From: Paenibacillus pectinilyticus
GTDB taxonomy: Bacteria > Bacillota > Bacilli > Paenibacillales > NBRC-103111
Assembly (NCBI RefSeq): GCF_001700435.1
Contig: NZ_LYPC01000014.1
Location: 496,001-560,000, forward strand
Length of the DNA stretch: 64,000 nt
Direction: 5' to 3'
Part shown: positions 1-9,511 of the stretch, in pieces
Position numbering within the stretch: the first letter of the stretch is position 1
How the letters are laid out: the number at the start of each line of letters is the position of its first letter
Translations under genes and position numbers: made by a program
Notes under the pieces: model-generated
Databases searched by the model: none
Seen by the model: the letters and a program-made list of their open reading frames with translations, nothing else
What the model was told of the DNA's origin: nothing

Positions 1-3000
1 TAACGAAATATATAATATTCCATATTCTGGATTTCACATCGGGTATGGTTTATATGCCATGGTACCTCAGACTTCGGTTAATGGTAACAACACTTTCCAA
101 TATAACTACTTACATCAAGTAGTAACTAAGTTGGAAGATGGCGGTGCGATTTATTTCTCTGGCTCAATAGGACCAGTAAACGGATCTGAGGGTTTTAAAG
201 TTAAAACAACAGTAAGCAATAACTATATTTACGACCAACCTCTTTTATATGGCTCGCTTTATTTTGATGAAGGTGTTAGTAATATTGATTGCTATAACAA
301 TGTTGTAAGCAAATCAAAGCAAGTTATTATAACTAAAAATATAACGAATAAAATTCATAACAACTACTATGATAACTACTATAACAACACTACTAACTTC
401 ATAAGCTTAACAAACCCAGGGACAATAGGTAGTCCTACTCAAGATATAGGAATTACAGCTGGCACTCCAACTAATATCGAAGGAACACTTGTTCCGGGAT
501 TTAATGGAACAGCCGTTTTCCCTCAAGTGGCTTTGGCAATCCAAAATATGTCAGGTGTTCAAGCAGACTATAGATGGGCTGATACAACAGTTATGAATCC
601 AACTGTTATTACTGATAAGAGCACACTTAACGCAAAAATATTAACGGCAAGTTCAAAAGTTCAATCAGATTACACAGCTGCAACGTGGACAACATTCTCA
701 CAAGCGCTTGCAACCGCAAAAAGCACAGCATCAAACACGAATGCAACGCAAGCTGATATTGACTTAGCTACTTCTAACTTAGACAATGCGATAACTGCGC
801 TTGTGGTATTTTCTGGACCAGCGGATAAAACTGCGCTTAAATCGCAAATAGCAACAGCCAAAGCGTTTATTTCAACTCACTGGGCTGGTGACTACACCGC
901 ATCTTCTTGGGCAAGCCTTACAACTGCGCTTAAAGTAGCAAATATTGTAGACAATAGCGCAACCTCAGTACAAGCAGATGTTATAAACGCGACAAAAAGC
1001 CTTACAGATGCTCAAGCAGGGCTTGTAGTTTCTTCTGCATACCCTGTATATCAAACAACCTTTAATGACGCTTCATGGACTAAAAATACGGCATTTACTG
1101 TAGGTCAAACTGGTCTGCCAGATGGTGCAATTATTACTGCTAAGGATGCAAATGACACTATTAAAGTCATTCAAGACCCAGTTTTGGGTGGAAGCAATTA
1201 TTGCCTGCAACTACTTAAAGGCTCAACATTAACCAATGGTAGCCACGATACATTACAGTTTGTATTTCCAAATGGCACTGTTACAGGAAGCTCAATTACA
1301 ATAAGTTATTCGGTAATGGCAAAAGATTTGGGTGCGACATTTAACATGGGCATGGCTGCGTTCTTTAACACAACTCAGTTGATTAATAGTAACCTATTGA
1401 ATGTGTCGCCTTTTTCAAGTCAATATGCTTATTATGCAAATAACGCTAGCACTCAAACTAACACAAACTTTGCATATAGCAAATCTGCAACTGCTTGGGA
1501 CAATGTTAAGCTTGTTATGCGCACTGCAGGTAATGGTACTTTTGATACATATATTAATGGCACGAAAGTTGTCGATAATGTAGCTTATTACACAAATTCA
1601 ACTGCAGGCTCTGTTGATAGAATACAGTTCTTATTAAATAAGGCAACTAATAAGCAGAACTCTGCCATATACTTTAAAGATTTGGTAGTTTCAACATCTA
1701 ATGTACCAACAGCAGATATTGCAGCATTTACAAGCACAATTAACACATACGCAAGTAAATATGTTTCAGCTGACTATTCTGCAACTTCTTGGGCAGCATA
1801 CCAAAACGCTCTAGACAATGCTAATACTGATAAAGGCGTTGCTGGACTAAAACAAGACCAAGCAAATATTGACATACAAAATATTCAAGCTGCAGAGGCG
1901 TTGCTTGTTCCAAAGGCAACTTCAACAGTTGTTACTAATTATTTAACAGATTCAGCAAGTTACCCTTCAGCTAATTATTCGCCTGTAAGCTACGCACCAT
2001 TGCAGGCGGCAATAGACCAGTTGAATGCTGTAAATACAACTTATGACCAAACAGCAGCAGACACAGCAGTAGCGGCATATGTTGCGGCAAAGCAAAACCT
2101 ATTTGCATCACCTAATCTGACAAATCTCAATACGGCGATTAACAATGCAAATGCTTTGTCAGCTGCTACATATACTGCGGCAACATGGCAAAATCTACAA
2201 AACGCTGTTGCTGCTGGTACTGCTGTGAAAAATAGCGCAGTAGCAACTCAAGCTTTAATTGATACTGCAACAAGTAACATTACAAATGCTCAAGCAGCAC
2301 TTATTACTGCTGCAGCTTCATTAGGTGATGCGATTGCATCAGCTGCAGTAATTGTGAACACTAACTACACACCATATAGCTGGAGCGAATTCCAAAATGC
2401 TTTGACAATAGCCAGAGTAGCTAATGCAGATACAAATGCATCGACCATAACTACCAATTTTGCTGCTGCAGAGCTCGCAAGAACACAAAATGCTCTTGTG
2501 ACAAATCCTGCTGGTAAAACGTGGAATGTAACGTACATCATAAATAACAGTACAATAGATGCTCAAGGTTATATTTATGCATATCCAAACATTCTAACAA
2601 AAGTTGTAGATAATACAGTAATAGGAACATTGCCAACTATGGCAGGTCCTTATAATGGAACTTTTGCAGGCTGGAACACCAAGTTAGACGGTTCTGGAGC
2701 AACTGTAGATGCTAGCACTGTTGTTACGGGTGACATGTACGTATATGCACGGTGGACTAATTTTACAATAAAGCTAGACCCAAATGCCGGTACGCTTAAT
2801 GGTTCTACATCGGTACAAAGTTTCACAGTTGCTGAATCAGGTAAGCCATGGGCAATGTCTATTCCAACAAAGGCAAGTAACGTATTCGTGGGTTGGAATC
2901 CAATAGTAAGCAATTCAAATCCTACTATTGTATCACGTGTATTTGACCAAACTGTTCCTGTGCTTCCAACAGTGCAATCGTATAAAGCGCAATGGAAAGC

Positions 3001-6000
3001 AGGAATAACTTATAATGCCAATGGAGGTACCCTTGACCCAATTACACCAAAATCAAATGTTGCCGTAGGCACAGCGATTGGTCTAATTTGGTTCCCTCTT
3101 AACCCAACGTCTCCTGCAGGTCAAGTATTCACTGGCTGGAACACAGCGGCTGGCGGAACTGGAACACAATTCTATTTCGGTACAGCCAGCACAACGTACA
3201 ACATGAATCTATATGCTCAATATGCACCAGCTAGCGCTGTTACATTTGATCCTAATGGCGGTGCACTCACTGGAATAGACACAACTGCCAACAGACTTGG
3301 CAAAACATCTATTTTAGGAATAACTACGCCATACCAAATCAAAACTAAAACAGGTGTAGGCTTAATGGGTGCTTTCGGCTCAGCAGGTATGTATTCAAGT
3401 ATGCTTACAAACCCAATAAGACCTGGGTATGAATTCGCAAAATGGACTACAGACTTCGACGGTACAATTCCGTTTGACCCGACAATTGCTATTAATGCCG
3501 ACACAACTGTCTACGCACAGTGGAATAAATTGAATGTTGTTACGGTTAACGCAAACGGTGGAACATATACTGGACGTAATAAAATTGCGATAGCTAATAA
3601 CACTTCATTTGGAACTTCACTACCACCAATCCCAATTAAAGATGGAAGCACCTTCCTTAGTTGGAACACACAAGCAAATGGCAGCGGCACAACAGTAACA
3701 GCTTCAACGCCAATTACAGCAGATACAACGTTAAATGCAATATGGTCAAGCCAAACATTTAATACTTTAACAGCAGATGGTTTAGCTAATACTACAGATA
3801 CGACAACATTAACAATAGGACTAAGTGTAGATGTTGACTTAACTGCAAATGATGTTACTGTAACAGGTGCTACGAAAGGCACTCTAACAGACAACAATGA
3901 CGGAACGTACACATTAGCAATATCTAACATAACTGTTCCAGAAGGTGGAAATGTAAATGTATCACTTTCAAAACCTGGCTATGCATTTACACCAGCAAGC
4001 AAAGATGTAGTCGTACACAGAGCGTCAACTGTTTATACGATCACGTCTAGTGCTGGAAACAACGGTTCGATCAGCCCAAGCGACAGCGTCGCGGTGAACG
4101 AAGGAACAGATAAGACGTTCACGATCACGCCGAACAACGGTTATATGATCGACACGTTCAAGGTAGACGGAACGGATTCGACGGTAACGAACAATACGTA
4201 CACGTTCACCAACGTAACAAGCGATCACACGATCAATGTCACGTTTAAGCAAGTACCGCCGACCATTTACACGATTACAGCAACAGCAGGCAGCAACGGT
4301 TCGATTAGTCCGAGCGGCAGCTTTGTTATGGCAGAAGGAACAGGTAAGACATTCACGATCACGCCGAACAACGGTTATATGATCGACACGTTCAAGGTAG
4401 ACGGAACGGATTCGACGGTAACGAACAATACGTACACGTTCACCAACGTAACAAGCGATCACACGATCAATGTCACGTTTAAGCAAGTACAGCAGACTAT
4501 TCACACAATTACAGCAACAGCAGGCAGCAACGGCTCGATTAGTCCAAGCAGCAGCGTTACTGTAATAGAAGGAGCGGATCAGACGTTCACGATTACGGTG
4601 GACAGTGGATATATAGTCGACACATTCACGGTTGACGGTACAGATGCGACGTTAACGAATAATACGTACACGTTCTCTAACGTAACAAGCAATCATACCA
4701 TTCAAGTTACATTCAAGCCGTTGCCTCCAAACGTTTACTCAGTCACAACAACATCAAGTGATGGCGGTACAATTAGCGGCAACACAGCTGTGACACAAGG
4801 CTCTGATGCAATCTTTACATTCACACCAGACAGCGGTTACTTGTTTAACAACTTAACTGTAGACGGTGTAAGTGAAACGGTAACAGATAATACGTATACG
4901 TTCACTAATGTAACCAGCAATCACACGATTCATGTAACGTTCTCGCCAGTACCGCCGACGGTCTACACGATTATGGCAACAGCAGGCAGCAATGGTTCGA
5001 TTAGCCCAAGTGGCAGCGTAACTGTGACAGAAAGAACGGCTAAGTCGTTTACGATTACTGCGAACAGCGGATATATGGTTGACACGTTCACGGTAGACGG
5101 TGCGGATGCGACGTTAACGAACAATACGTACACGTTCTCTAGCGTAACGAGCGCTCACACGATCAATGTTACGTTTAAACAAATCCCGATTGTTCCGGCA
5201 CCACCAGTAGAGCAGAAACAAGATGAACCTAAAAAAGAAGATCCTAAGAAAGTTATCGTATCTAAAGACGAATTGAAGAAATCCCCGGATGCTGACAAAG
5301 TCGTCATTGAAGTTTCTAAAGATGTGAAGGAAATTGTACTTCCATCTAATACGGCTGAATTGCTGGGTCAGAATCAATTGTCGATTTCTTCAGATCAACT
5401 TACGATGAATGTTCCGTCTGATCTCCTCAAGCAGCTGGCTGATAAGGCTGCGGATCAGAAGGATAGTAAAATTGTTGTCAAAGTAGAACCATTGAATGAG
5501 GTTGAAGCTCAAGATTTACTTGCGAAGGGCAAGATTTCCAAGCAAGATCTAGTGAAAACTGGCGGTCAAGTGTTTGATTTGAAATTGTTGCTTGTCTCAC
5601 AAGACGGGGCTGAAACGAACTTAACCAAATTCAATAAACCAATTACGATTCGCTTGAAAGTAAGCCCTACAGCTAAACCGAATTTAAGTGGAATTTACTA
5701 CATTGGCGATAACGGCGAACTTGAATTTATTGGAGGAAAGTATGAAAATGGCGAGTTTGTTGCTGAGATTCATCATTTCAGTAAATACGCGGTACTCGAG
5801 TTCACGAAATCGTTCACTGACGTTGCTTCCACGCATTGGGCTTACGGTGCGATTCAAGAAATGGCGTCCAAACATGTTGTAAACGGCACATCGGAAACAA
5901 CATTCGAACCAGGCCGTGAAATTACACGTGCGGAGTTCACAACGATGCTCGTTAATGCATTGAACCTGAAGGATGCAAGCGTGATGACGTTTGCTGATGT

Positions 6001-6343
6001 ATCAAGCCAAGCTTGGTATGCAGATGCTGTCTCCAAAGCAGTACAAGCAGGTATTGTAGCTGGCAAAGATGCGCGTACCTTCGATCCGAACAGTTCGATC
6101 AGCCGTGAAGAAATGGTAACGATGATGATGCGAGCTTACGCTTTGCTGCATGCGGATAAAGTAGTTGCATCTGGAGCGCTACTATTCAAGGATGTAGATA
6201 AAGTTGCTTCATGGTCACTGGCATCTGTTCAAGCTGCAGCATCTCTGCAGTTAATCAACGGGCGTACAGCAGACGAGTTTGATCCGCAAGGCATCTCGAC
6301 ACGTGCAGAAGCAGTAACGGTTTTGAAGCGTTTGTTGCAATAA
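1..6343 (+). CDS. Giant mosaic S-layer-anchored surface protein, 5' end outside the window
   Basis: The reading frame is open from base 2, so the true start lies upstream; the first in-frame ATG at 59 falls inside a domain. In order I see the last coils of a right-handed beta-helix (about 2-560), two FIVAR-like helical repeats (610-1030), a concanavalin/LamG-like sandwich (1045-1710), four more FIVAR-like repeats (1715-2500), about five InlB-type B repeats with F-x-x-W-N/T motifs (2520-3750), an Ig-like segment (3790-4020), five bacterial repeats of about 78 residues (4030-5190), a Pro/Lys linker, a ZU5-like stretch and three SLH domains (5808-6340). SLH domains bind pyruvylated secondary cell-wall polymer, so the protein should be displayed on the cell surface. 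The beta-helix suggests polysaccharide binding or cleavage, but the catalytic part is not visible. Threonine codons switch from mainly ACA/ACT to ACG near 4030, a sign of module shuffling. Confidence 0.85.
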   Translation, partial: NEIYNIPYSGFHIGYGLYAMVPQTSVNGNNTFQYNYLHQVVTKLEDGGAIYFSGSIGPVNGSEGFKVKTTVSNNYIYDQPLLYGSLYFDEGVSNIDCYNNVVSKSKQVIITKNITNKIHNNYYDNYYNNTTNFISLTNPGTIGSPTQDIGITAGTPTNIEGTLVPGFNGTAVFPQVALAIQNMSGVQADYRWADTTVMNPTVITDKSTLNAKILTASSKVQSDYTAATWTTFSQALATAKSTASNTNATQADIDLATSNLDNAITALVVFSGPADKTALKSQIATAKAFISTHWAGDYTASSWASLTTALKVANIVDNSATSVQADVINATKSLTDAQAGLVVSSAYPVYQTTFNDASWTKNTAFTVGQTGLPDGAIITAKDANDTIKVIQDPVLGGSNYCLQLLKGSTLTNGSHDTLQFVFPNGTVTGSSITISYSVMAKDLGATFNMGMAAFFNTTQLINSNLLNVSPFSSQYAYYANNASTQTNTNFAYSKSATAWDNVKLVMRTAGNGTFDTYINGTKVVDNVAYYTNSTAGSVDRIQFLLNKATNKQNSAIYFKDLVVSTSNVPTADIAAFTSTINTYASKYVSADYSATSWAAYQNALDNANTDKGVAGLKQDQANIDIQNIQAAEALLVPKATSTVVTNYLTDSASYPSANYSPVSYAPLQAAIDQLNAVNTTYDQTAADTAVAAYVAAKQNLFASPNLTNLNTAINNANALSAATYTAATWQNLQNAVAAGTAVKNSAVATQALIDTATSNITNAQAALITAAASLGDAIASAAVIVNTNYTPYSWSEFQNALTIARVANADTNASTITTNFAAAELARTQNALVTNPAGKTWNVTYIINNSTIDAQGYIYAYPNILTKVVDNTVIGTLPTMAGPYNGTFAGWNTKLDGSGATVDASTVVTGDMYVYARWTNFTIKLDPNAGTLNGSTSVQSFTVAESGKPWAMSIPTKASNVFVGWNPIVSNSNPTIVSRVFDQTVPVLPTVQSYKAQWKAGITYNANGGTLDPITPKSNVAVGTAIGLIWFPLNPTSPAGQVFTGWNTAAGGTGTQFYFGTASTTYNMNLYAQYAPASAVTFDPNGGALTGIDTTANRLGKTSILGITTPYQIKTKTGVGLMGAFGSAGMYSSMLTNPIRPGYEFAKWTTDFDGTIPFDPTIAINADTTVYAQWNKLNVVTVNANGGTYTGRNKIAIANNTSFGTSLPPIPIKDGSTFLSWNTQANGSGTTVTASTPITADTTLNAIWSSQTFNTLTADGLANTTDTTTLTIGLSVDVDLTANDVTVTGATKGTLTDNNDGTYTLAISNITVPEGGNVNVSLSKPGYAFTPASKDVVVHRASTVYTITSSAGNNGSISPSDSVAVNEGTDKTFTITPNNGYMIDTFKVDGTDSTVTNNTYTFTNVTSDHTINVTFKQVPPTIYTITATAGSNGSISPSGSFVMAEGTGKTFTITPNNGYMIDTFKVDGTDSTVTNNTYTFTNVTSDHTINVTFKQVQQTIHTITATAGSNGSISPSSSVTVIEGADQTFTITVDSGYIVDTFTVDGTDATLTNNTYTFSNVTSNHTIQVTFKPLPPNVYSVTTTSSDGGTISGNTAVTQGSDAIFTFTPDSGYLFNNLTVDGVSETVTDNTYTFTNVTSNHTIHVTFSPVPPTVYTIMATAGSNGSISPSGSVTVTERTAKSFTITANSGYMVDTFTVDGADATLTNNTYTFSSVTSAHTINVTFKQIPIVPAPPVEQKQDEPKKEDPKKVIVSKDELKKSPDADKVVIEVSKDVKEIVLPSNTAELLGQNQLSISSDQLTMNVPSDLLKQLADKAADQKDSKIVVKVEPLNEVEAQDLLAKGKISKQDLVKTGGQVFDLKLLLVSQDGAETNLTKFNKPITIRLKVSPTAKPNLSGIYYIGDNGELEFIGGKYENGEFVAEIHHFSKYAVLEFTKSFTDVASTHWAYGAIQEMASKHVVNGTSETTFEPGREITRAEFTTMLVNALNLKDASVMTFADVSSQAWYADAVSKAVQAGIVAGKDARTFDPNSSISREEMVTMMMRAYALLHADKVVASGALLFKDVDKVASWSLASVQAAASLQLINGRTADEFDPQGISTRAEAVTVLKRLLQ
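4118..4490 (+). repeat. Recent 234-bp-offset duplication inside the surface-protein gene
   Basis: The 139 bases at 4118-4256 recur without a change at 4352-4490. The offset of 234 bases equals 78 codons, one bacterial-repeat domain. The other three domain copies in the array are clearly diverged at the DNA level, so this pair arose by recent duplication or gene conversion. Confidence 0.9.
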
Positions 6344-6356
6344 TAAAAGAATACTA

Positions 6357-6398
6357 AGCAGTGTGGTAGACTTCGCAGTCTGCTACACTGCTTTTTTT
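6357..6398 (+). terminator. Rho-independent terminator after the surface-protein gene
   Basis: A 14-bp stem (6357-6370 with 6379-6392, one G-U type mismatch) closes an 8-base loop and runs into seven T residues. It starts 13 bases after the stop codon at 6343. Confidence 0.85.
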
Positions 6399-6601
6399 AT
6401 ACTTGGGAATGTAGTTTCACTTTTTTTGTGAATATAGACACTTTTCTTTAAATCGTACAGTCATTAAAACAAGAAAATGGAATTGAACAGTGGTGAGATT
6501 GGGGACTAGACGAGATAATGAGTTTGCAGAGTTAAGCGGCCATTGTCCTGAAAATGTGGAATAGTAAGAGGATTTATAAACAGGAGAGGAGAGTCCTAAA
6601 G

Positions 6602-8386
6602 ATGAACATCCTAACAGATCAGGTTTGGCGGGAAATGTGGGAGCAGTATGGCAGTAAGCTGAAAGTAGAAGACGGTCTAGTGAACACTGGTAAGCCGGGA
6701 CATACGGCTGAAGCTTCCAAGGCACAAGAAGCGCATTGTGGAAGAACAACTGCAGCTTATTATGTTGTTGGTATAGCTTTAGGCGAGCTGGATGAGGAGC
6801 AAGGCTTGCACATCCTCGAGTCGCTTGCAGCCTTGCAGTTTACCGACAAGCAGGATCCGCAGTATGGAGGCTTTCGCTGGTATCGGGAAGAGACAAGGGT
6901 CAATGATTCCAATGCAGCGTTCTTTATTCTCATGCCGCTTGTCGTGCTAAGACTTTACTTGGAAGATCGTGTGCCTGCAGCTCATCGAGAGCTTCTAGAT
7001 CAAATGATGGATCACGGTGCAGCTTGGTTCGAGCATGAGCTAAAGGAGCCGATCTTCTATTACACGAACAAAATCGTGAGCGACGGCGCGCTGTTGCTGG
7101 CGATTGCGCGAATTCGTCGCTTACCACATTGTGCTCAAGCAGGTATAGCTTTCTTCGAGCAATGGCTCGAGTACACGCAGCAAAGAGGCTGGGGCTGGGG
7201 AGAGAACATCAGCCTAATTTATATTCAGATCACTATGAATGCATTGCGCATTACAAGTGTTTCCTTGCAAGCTGATAATCCCGAATTGCAGGAGAGAATT
7301 CAATCCATAATGGAAGTCTTAGTGAATTATGTTCGTTTCCATGATGGCTTCGAATTTGTTCCTGCGATCCGCAGCTATAATACGCAAGGCGAACTGCATC
7401 CGAGCAGCCTGATGTGGAGGATCGCAGGGTTGGGAGTGCCATCCTCAGTGGAAGCGGAGACAGGTGGAAGTCTATGGAACGGTCTGTCTTATCTGTTGTT
7501 TGAGGAGGAACTGCAAAAGGAGAGCGAGGTCTCGAAGCTGCCAATCCCACGAAGCCATGCAGAACGAATCATGGATTCGAGTTGTGCAAACACCTGGATC
7601 GGTGTTACTGGGCGACTTGGTAGTATTGATCGGTTCCCGGTCATCGCCGGATCCTATCAATGGTCAACTTGGGGCCTAGCTTGGCAATCGTATCCGGTAT
7701 CGCTGGCGGTGGAAGGTCACCAGGTTTCTTATCTGCGCTGGTATGCGCATGATGGTGAACGTGTAAGAACGCACCCAGCGTCTTACCAGAAAGCATATTT
7801 AGGTCCAGCGCTATTCAAGGAAACGTGGTACCCGGATACACAGCTCAGATCGGCTCAGCAGAACCACGCGGTATTAGTTGTGCGCAGTATGAGCCGAGTT
7901 CATAACGAAGCAAGCGAGCTTACCGATGAGTGGGTTGTGAATCGCTGGTCAGGGGAAGTGCGCACAGTTGCTGGAGCAGATGGACGCCAATGGACCATAC
8001 TCCAATATCCGCATTCGGCCGTACTGATCACACCGCTGCAGGGCATTGCATTTGGTGAGGCTGCTCGCCAAGTACCTGTGATTCATCTCGTTTTGGACGG
8101 AGACACGCTCCGATTAAGGCAGATATTATATGCAGGTGAAACGAAACTGATACAGCAGGCAAGGTTGGAAGCTGGCTGGGCGATTTATTATGCAGAAGGC
8201 ATCAGTAGTGTAAGTAAAGCAACGGCAGTTGCAGCGCGATTAAGCCTTGTAGAGGCTTCTTATAAAGATGGAGAAGTTCCACGAGAAAGTTACATGGAAA
8301 TCAGAAGTGCTACGTTGTTTGAAGGAGACACGAAGCTGGCAGAGCTTGTAGTCGATCCCCATAAAATAGAAAGCGGTGAAGCGTAA
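6602..8386 (+). CDS. Unrecognised toroid-plus-sandwich protein, possible polysaccharide lyase
   Basis: 594 residues, no signal peptide, so probably cytoplasmic. I chose the ATG at 6602 over an in-frame ATG at 6554 because AGGAGAGG at 6582-6589 sits at a suitable distance. The first half is rich in helices with recurring aromatic and Trp-Gly motifs (GWGWGEN near residue 200), as in (alpha/alpha) toroid enzymes; the second half looks like beta strands. This two-part build is shared by heparinase-type and alginate-type lyases, but I recognise no family signature. It is the first gene of an operon whose next gene, an unsaturated uronidase, overlaps its stop codon by one base; that enzyme would act on lyase products. 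The lyase role is inferred from context only. Confidence 0.6.
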   Translation: MNILTDQVWREMWEQYGSKLKVEDGLVNTGKPGHTAEASKAQEAHCGRTTAAYYVVGIALGELDEEQGLHILESLAALQFTDKQDPQYGGFRWYREETRVNDSNAAFFILMPLVVLRLYLEDRVPAAHRELLDQMMDHGAAWFEHELKEPIFYYTNKIVSDGALLLAIARIRRLPHCAQAGIAFFEQWLEYTQQRGWGWGENISLIYIQITMNALRITSVSLQADNPELQERIQSIMEVLVNYVRFHDGFEFVPAIRSYNTQGELHPSSLMWRIAGLGVPSSVEAETGGSLWNGLSYLLFEEELQKESEVSKLPIPRSHAERIMDSSCANTWIGVTGRLGSIDRFPVIAGSYQWSTWGLAWQSYPVSLAVEGHQVSYLRWYAHDGERVRTHPASYQKAYLGPALFKETWYPDTQLRSAQQNHAVLVVRSMSRVHNEASELTDEWVVNRWSGEVRTVAGADGRQWTILQYPHSAVLITPLQGIAFGEAARQVPVIHLVLDGDTLRLRQILYAGETKLIQQARLEAGWAIYYAEGISSVSKATAVAARLSLVEASYKDGEVPRESYMEIRSATLFEGDTKLAELVVDPHKIESGEA

Positions 8387-9459
8387 TGCATACAACTATC
8401 GATCTTAACAAAATGGAAACCCACGCAATCATTGAAAAAGTCATTGGGCAGCTCAAGCATTTGCAAGGCGGCGCTGTAGAAGAAACGTGCCCGATCGGTA
8501 TTATTTCCATGGAGAACTGGGAGTGGCCGCAAGGTGTAGGTTTATTCTCCCTTTACTTATATTACCGCAAGACAGCTAGACAGGACATCAAGCAGTATTT
8601 GATCGACTGGTTTGATCGTAGAATTGCCGAGGGGCTTCCTTCCAAAAATGTAAATACCATGTGTCCGATGCTGACACTAAGCTTCCTCGCCGAAGAAACG
8701 GGCCGTGAAGATTACATGGCACTTTGCCGTGAATGGGCTGAATATGCGGTAAAGGAAATGCCAAGAACGGAAGAAGGCGGTATCCAGCACGTTGTTTCGG
8801 GACATTTAAATGAAGGCGAAGTGTGGGATGACACGTTATACATGACCGTGCTGTTCGTTTGCCGCATGGGTCTGATACTGAATGAGCAATCTTTTATCGA
8901 CGAAAGTGTGTATCAATTCCTGATGCATCTCAAATATTTGACCGACCGCCGTACAGGACTGCTATTCCACGGCTGGACCTTTAACGGCCGTCATCACTTT
9001 GCCGAAGCGCTGTGGGCGCGCGGAAATTCCTGGTACACGGCAGGGCTCGTTGATTATTTGGAAATGATCGAGCTTCCAAAACCGGTTGAACGTCTGCTGC
9101 TCTCCGCGCTGGAGCAGCAAGCGGCGAAGCTTGCAGAGCTGCAAGCCGCAAACGGCATGTGGCATACGCTGCTGGACGATCCGAATTCCTATACGGAAAC
9201 ATCGGCCACGGCTGCTTTTGCTTATGGCATCCTTAAGGCGGTAAGAAAAGGTTACCTGCCTGAGTCTTACAGAGAAGTCGGCTCCAAAGCGTATGCCGCT
9301 GTCGTATCTCAGATTGATGCGGAAGGCGTTGTGAACGGCGTTTCCTACGGCACAGGAATGGGGCGCACGCTTCAGGAATATCGCGACATCCCGATTTGCC
9401 CGATGCCGTATGGTCAATCCATGACACTACTCATGCTGACTGAGGGATTGGAACACTAA
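8386..9459 (+). CDS. GH105 unsaturated rhamnogalacturonyl/uronyl hydrolase (YteR/YesR-like)
   Basis: 357 residues, the usual length for GH105, with no export signal, so it acts inside the cell. These enzymes hydrate the 4,5-double bond of the terminal unsaturated uronic acid left by polysaccharide lyases, releasing the residue. Family motifs include WEWPQG (45-50), GLPSKNVNTMCP (83-94), Asp148/Asp149 in VWDDTLYM at the place of the general acid, and HFAEALWARGNSWY further on. Its ATG overlaps the stop codon of the preceding gene (TAATG), indicating translational coupling. It is flanked on both sides by large unknown proteins that may supply the unsaturated substrate. Confidence 0.88.
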   Translation: MHTTIDLNKMETHAIIEKVIGQLKHLQGGAVEETCPIGIISMENWEWPQGVGLFSLYLYYRKTARQDIKQYLIDWFDRRIAEGLPSKNVNTMCPMLTLSFLAEETGREDYMALCREWAEYAVKEMPRTEEGGIQHVVSGHLNEGEVWDDTLYMTVLFVCRMGLILNEQSFIDESVYQFLMHLKYLTDRRTGLLFHGWTFNGRHHFAEALWARGNSWYTAGLVDYLEMIELPKPVERLLLSALEQQAAKLAELQAANGMWHTLLDDPNSYTETSATAAFAYGILKAVRKGYLPESYREVGSKAYAAVVSQIDAEGVVNGVSYGTGMGRTLQEYRDIPICPMPYGQSMTLLMLTEGLEH

Positions 9460-9511
9460 AGTAGAAGATCATCGCACTTTCGGCTGTTGATGGATAAAGG
9501 AAGGTGTACAC

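Noticed and set aside
4025..4504. 159-codon minus-strand frame opposite the bacterial repeats
   Set aside because: It repeats itself because the DNA is repeated, has no ribosome site and is antisense to a clear domain array.
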